Origin: DATFMH01 sp035267045 | GTDB taxonomy: Bacteria > Bacteroidota > Rhodothermia > Balneolales > DATFMH01 | Length of the DNA stretch: 7,853 nt | NCBI GenBank assembly: GCA_035267045.1 | Contig: DATFMH010000145.1 | Span: forward strand, 1 to 7,853 | Reading direction: 5' to 3' | In this document: positions 4,529 through 7,853 of the stretch, piece by piece | How the letters are laid out: each line of letters starts with the position of its first letter | How positions within the stretch are numbered: the first letter of the stretch is position 1 | Position numbers and translations under genes: made by a program | Notes under the pieces: model-generated | What the model was told of the DNA's origin: nothing | Database searches by the model: none | Seen by the model: only the letters and a program-made list of their open reading frames with translations

Positions 4529-6886
4529 TCATCGAACAATCACAATCTTACCCACACCCTTTTCATTATTTTGTTTATCGAGAGCCACGATAAGATATAC
4601 GCCGGTGGGCAGCTTGTGCCCGTTGTAATCCCTCGCATCCCACTCGGCTCGTCCACCCTGCGCATTGATCTTCTTCACAAGCTGACCGTCAACCGTTAAT
4701 ATACGAATCGTCGTCTGATCGGATAATTGGTCAATAATGATATTTCCGTCTTCTCTGGCATACGAATACGGATTTGGATATATGAACAATTTCTTCATTT
4801 TTTTCTGTGCCTTTTTGACAACACTCACATAGCTCACAAGCCCTTTATCCGTCGCCATATAAACCGTACCGGTTTTATCGTCAATAGCCAAAGAAGTGAT
4901 ATTATCTGAAATAAGCGGACTATTTTCCGTTGTAAAATGCTGCAGTACCTGGTCTCCGGAAGCAGAGACAAGCCATACTCCATCTCCCTGTGAACCTATC
5001 CATTTACGATTAGCGGCATCAACCGCGATAGAGGTCGCATGTAAATCACGCAGTATGAGTGAATCTGTTCCCGCTTTTCGCAAAAACTCCGCCCTCCTGT
5101 CGTTCGCGTTTCCATCAATGATCCGATCCGGGAATAAATAATGTACCACGCCACGATCGGTGCCGACCCATACTTCGCCGCGTTTATCCTCCACCATCGC
5201 ATTTACCTTGTCATCCGGAAGAAAACCCTGATCAATTTTGGTCGTCAAATGAAAAGCTTTATCATCATTGGGTGTTGCCGGGTCTCCGGTATCAAGTACA
5301 AGGATGCCATCACCGGATCCACCCGGAACCTGTAAGCTGATCCACTTCTGATCATACGAATCAACCATCAAACCATAGTAACCCTCACTGGAACTTACTA
5401 CGGGTGAACGACGTAGGCCAATCCAGGTATCCTTACCTTGTTCATGGTAAAACAGCGGGGTGTTGGGTGCCAGGTAACTGACCGCCCAAATAACTCCCTT
5501 TGAATCTTGAGCCATACCGCTGATCACGATAAAATTTCTATTCTGCGGTACACCTTCAAGACCGCTAGATGATCCATAAACAGTTATGGTCCCCGTTTTC
5601 TTATCGTGCTCAACGATGCCTTTACCCCAACTGCCGAAATAATAGGATTGATCATTATATGTCGAGATATACAAACTGTTGATGTTACTTTGCCCAAGTG
5701 TGGAATTGGTACTCAGATTATAGTTCTCCCACTTGCCGTCTTTGTAGATATAATAACCCGTACTTCGTATACTGGAGACGGCTTTTCCCGGTACCGGACT
5801 GGAGCCGGATATCAAAACACCATCATCCACGTTCAATCCGGAGAACAAATTCAAATATGGCCCGTCAGGAGCAAAGTAACCGTTAACCGTCAGATTATTA
5901 TAATCATTTATGATTGCCAGGCCTTCTGTCGAGGTACCTACAACAAGAGAGGTTGTGTTTCCCGTTTTAGAGAATTCGGCAGATAATAATGGTTGACCCT
6001 TGCTGACTTTAATGCTTTTCAATGCTGACTTTGTCATGATGTACGCATTGGTGGCACTAACTGCCAGCAACCGCTGATCATTATTGGTTCTTTTATACTT
6101 CGTAATGCCAATAGAAGAAAACGCCGCGGATTTAGCCCAGTTTGTCCCATCGAACTCATAATTTTGGCCGGTTGACGTTGTTGCATATAACCGACCGTCA
6201 TAATAACCGAGAGCGATAGTAGCGCCGTCGATATAGCCGTTTTTCCCATCGTAATTTTGCCAATTCGAGGGTACTACCAGGTCACCGGCCGATTCGTCCC
6301 CGATAGCTACACCCTGATCAGTGGCGCAATAGATTTTACTGCCATCATAATCGATATCATTAACTTTAATACCACTGTCAAACCGGCCAAGATTGGGATA
6401 GGTATCCAGTACAAAATCCTTGTTAGAATCAAATAACACGATGCCAAAATCGGTGGCTATCAGCACCGTATCCCCTTTCATCTTCATCGCATTGATCCCC
6501 CGGGGATTGTACCGGGTGGCCCGGTAAATATCTTTATACTGCGTGAACGTCTTATCTTTAATATCAAAAAACTCGATCGTGCCGTCATTGTATCCCATCC
6601 AGATTCCGTTGTGAACCGCATCATAGGCCATGGCTGTAGGATTCACATTATACATGCCGTCAATATTGGTAAAATGTGATTGCATGGTATCATTTTTGAA
6701 GGAAAACAATCCACCGGTGGTGGCGCACCATATGGTTCCGCTTTTATCAAGCGATATATGAGTAACGGTTCTCAATGAAGAATAAGACTGCCAGGTATTA
6801 ACAACCGATTGGGCTTCCAGTAAATAAACCGGTAGTACAAATAATAACAGCAGGAGTAAAAATAGCTTTTTTCGGAAATCAGTCAT
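4529..6886 (-). CDS. porZ: PorZ-like type IX secretion protein: propeller repeats plus C-terminal T9SS-style domain
   Basis: The product has 785 residues. A signal peptide is visible at about 1-25 (RKK, leucine-rich core, LLEAQ). The body is built of propeller repeats of the type seen in two-component regulator propellers: SLDKSGTIWCATTGGLF (45-61), VEDKRGEVWVGTDRGV (565-580), AVDAANRKWIGSQGDGVW (621-638) and AIDDKTGTVYMATDKGL (667-683), with weaker blades between. The last 85 residues (from IYPNP at 702) form a FlgD-Ig-like/T9SS C-terminal domain with WDARDYNGHKLPTGVY. Two propellers followed by a CTD and a length near 780 match PorZ, a surface subunit of the T9SS attachment complex with PorU, PorV and PorQ that handles cargo receiving anionic lipopolysaccharide. 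It follows the barrel gene by 46 bases on the same strand, probably as one operon. No histidine kinase or DNA-binding part is present, so it is not a sensor kinase. A T9SS-exported propeller cargo protein is the alternative. Confidence 0.72.
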   Translation of the reverse strand: MTDFRKKLFLLLLLLFVLPVYLLEAQSVVNTWQSYSSLRTVTHISLDKSGTIWCATTGGLFSFKNDTMQSHFTNIDGMYNVNPTAMAYDAVHNGIWMGYNDGTIEFFDIKDKTFTQYKDIYRATRYNPRGINAMKMKGDTVLIATDFGIVLFDSNKDFVLDTYPNLGRFDSGIKVNDIDYDGSKIYCATDQGVAIGDESAGDLVVPSNWQNYDGKNGYIDGATIALGYYDGRLYATTSTGQNYEFDGTNWAKSAAFSSIGITKYKRTNNDQRLLAVSATNAYIMTKSALKSIKVSKGQPLLSAEFSKTGNTTSLVVGTSTEGLAIINDYNNLTVNGYFAPDGPYLNLFSGLNVDDGVLISGSSPVPGKAVSSIRSTGYYIYKDGKWENYNLSTNSTLGQSNINSLYISTYNDQSYYFGSWGKGIVEHDKKTGTITVYGSSSGLEGVPQNRNFIVISGMAQDSKGVIWAVSYLAPNTPLFYHEQGKDTWIGLRRSPVVSSSEGYYGLMVDSYDQKWISLQVPGGSGDGILVLDTGDPATPNDDKAFHLTTKIDQGFLPDDKVNAMVEDKRGEVWVGTDRGVVHYLFPDRIIDGNANDRRAEFLRKAGTDSLILRDLHATSIAVDAANRKWIGSQGDGVWLVSASGDQVLQHFTTENSPLISDNITSLAIDDKTGTVYMATDKGLVSYVSVVKKAQKKMKKLFIYPNPYSYAREDGNIIIDQLSDQTTIRILTVDGQLVKKINAQGGRAEWDARDYNGHKLPTGVYLIVALDKQNNEKGVGKIVIVR

Positions 6887-6932
6887 TCGTTTCTAATCAA
6901 TTGACGGCGAAATTATTTAGGTACCGTCTAAT

Positions 6933-7853
6933 TTATAAAATCCGGGCGACACTAACACCAAAGGTATAGCCTGATTCTCCAACTCTTTTGGCAAAGTCGA
7001 GCCGGAAAATCCCGAAAATGCCGTTTAGGGATATCCCGATCTCATGATGAAACCCATCCGAATACTTTGGCTGATAGATATTTTGCAGGTTTTTCAGACG
7101 ATTTTTCGAAATCCACGTCCGGCCATCGGCACCGAAAACGATGATACTCCATCCTTTTTGAGCAAGCGTGTGCAATCCGAGCCATTCAAACGGGATCGTC
7201 CGGAAATTGTGTTCCCAATAGAGTCCTAAGTAACTCTCCCCTTCAAACGGATTGCTGCGTTGCGTCTTGAAACTGCCGAAGGGCGTATAGCCACCCATAC
7301 TCGCATCCAGGATACCGAATTTTTGAAGCGGCAACTTCCCGGAATAGGTACCACCGACCAGACGCAAATCCAGAACATTCGGAAGAAATCGGCGCGTGAA
7401 GAAGGTTTTAAACCGCCAGTCTATAGAAAACTGGTACTTGGTGAAATTATAGTCACTGCTAAGCACATCAGGCATGCTGTGTTCTACGTGAAGGGTGATG
7501 TGCTGCTGACCAACCAGTGAAAACGGGATGAACTTATCACCATAATCGAATGTAAATGACAATGAACGCAGCCAGCCGTCGTCGATCGGCGGATTAATCC
7601 TTTGCTGATAATCACGGCCCAGCAGGTCATAATTGGTGACACCGGTCAGGGATGTCTGATGATAATCGTTGAAACCAACTTTAAACGTTGAGTTTATTTT
7701 TTTAAGACGATACCCGATTTCCCCGGTAAATCCATCATTCCAGAAGTAATCGAAATAGTCATACCGGCCTAACAAGGGAAGGACGCTGTTCTCGGTCAGA
7801 TCATAGAGATCGGAGTTGTAACGAGTCGCCGTTCCCGTTTTATAATCGAGATT
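6933..7853 (-). CDS. Outer-membrane beta-barrel protein, probably DUF5686 family, C-terminal part
   Basis: The minus-strand frame is open to the window edge, so the gene is cut at its 5' side and 306 residues are visible. An in-frame TTG at 7775 is internal, since coding continues 26 codons further upstream. Alternating polar and hydrophobic/aromatic segments give the pattern of a transmembrane barrel. Marks resembling the DUF5686 group (carboxypeptidase-regulatory-like domain plus barrel, about 800 residues in Bacteroidota) are YDYFDYF (31-37), NPPIDDG (87-93), YLGLYWEHNFRTIPFEWLGL (208-227) and FHHEIGISLNGIFGIFRLDF (268-287) just before the last strand. The N-terminal domain that would confirm this lies outside the window; another TonB-plug-less outer-membrane barrel is possible. 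Its role is not established. Being directly upstream of a PorZ-like gene on the same strand suggests work at the outer membrane, perhaps in surface-protein export or assembly. Confidence 0.65.
   Translation of the reverse strand, partial: NLDYKTGTATRYNSDLYDLTENSVLPLLGRYDYFDYFWNDGFTGEIGYRLKKINSTFKVGFNDYHQTSLTGVTNYDLLGRDYQQRINPPIDDGWLRSLSFTFDYGDKFIPFSLVGQQHITLHVEHSMPDVLSSDYNFTKYQFSIDWRFKTFFTRRFLPNVLDLRLVGGTYSGKLPLQKFGILDASMGGYTPFGSFKTQRSNPFEGESYLGLYWEHNFRTIPFEWLGLHTLAQKGWSIIVFGADGRTWISKNRLKNLQNIYQPKYSDGFHHEIGISLNGIFGIFRLDFAKRVGESGYTFGVSVARIL

Noticed and set aside
4727..5986. Several plus-strand open frames of 60-126 codons inside the PorZ-like gene
   Set aside because: They are antisense to a well-supported 785-residue coding sequence and show no recognisable domain.
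4529..6886. Hybrid two-component sensor (propeller-type) reading of the 785-residue protein
   Set aside because: The propeller repeats resemble those of such sensors, but there is no transmembrane segment after the propeller, no kinase and no regulator domain; the tail is a T9SS-style domain.
7044..7520. Plus-strand open frames opposite the barrel gene
   Set aside because: They are shadows of the minus-strand coding frame, which has clear family motifs.
7773..7775. TTG at 7775 as the true start of the barrel protein
   Set aside because: The frame stays open for 26 more codons to the window edge with family-like sequence, there is no signal peptide at the TTG, and the family is much longer.

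Overview
The window looks like a chromosomal segment of a Bacteroidota bacterium, probably from the Chitinophagales/Sphingobacteriales side, although the genus cannot be fixed from this sequence. The grounds are an outer-membrane protein with a type IX secretion (T9SS) style C-terminal domain and a PorZ-like propeller, a DUF5686-type outer-membrane barrel, an OmpA lipoprotein with thrombospondin type 3 repeats, promoters resembling the Bacteroidota TTG/TAnnTTTG pattern, weak Shine-Dalgarno sequences, moderate-to-low GC, and long intergenic gaps holding decayed intergenic repeats.

Layout. Positions 1-158 (+) are the last 51 codons of a YpdA-type flavoprotein disulfide reductase. A gap follows with two copies of a roughly 48-bp repeat. 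At 689-790 (-) lies a complete small bacterial signal recognition particle RNA (ffs) with its own promoter (797-828) and a U8 terminator. At 955-2124 (-) is a secreted papain-like C1B peptidase of the bleomycin hydrolase/PepC family, ending in a 12-bp hairpin. The next 600 bp have no protein gene but hold a large imperfect palindrome and four alternating TCACATT-type heptamers upstream of the peptidase. At 2734-2807 (-) is tRNA-Ala(GGC). At 3012-3905 (+) is an OmpA-family lipoprotein with six calcium-binding TSP3 repeats and a strong rho-independent terminator. A gene-free convergent gap (3971-4528) carries degenerate intergenic repeats. Positions 4529-6886 (-) encode a 785-residue PorZ-like propeller protein, and 6933-7853 (-) the C-terminal 306 residues of an outer-membrane barrel protein that runs off the window. 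These two genes are 46 bp apart and probably form one operon.

Functionally most of the window concerns the cell envelope: SRP RNA for membrane targeting, a periplasmic or exported peptidase, a peptidoglycan-binding OmpA lipoprotein, and a T9SS attachment-complex-like protein co-transcribed with an outer-membrane barrel. All the protein genes fall into families I recognise, and I see no clear undescribed multi-gene system. The least explained part is the palindrome/heptamer cluster at about 2179-2310, followed by the pairing of the PorZ-like protein with the DUF5686-type barrel.
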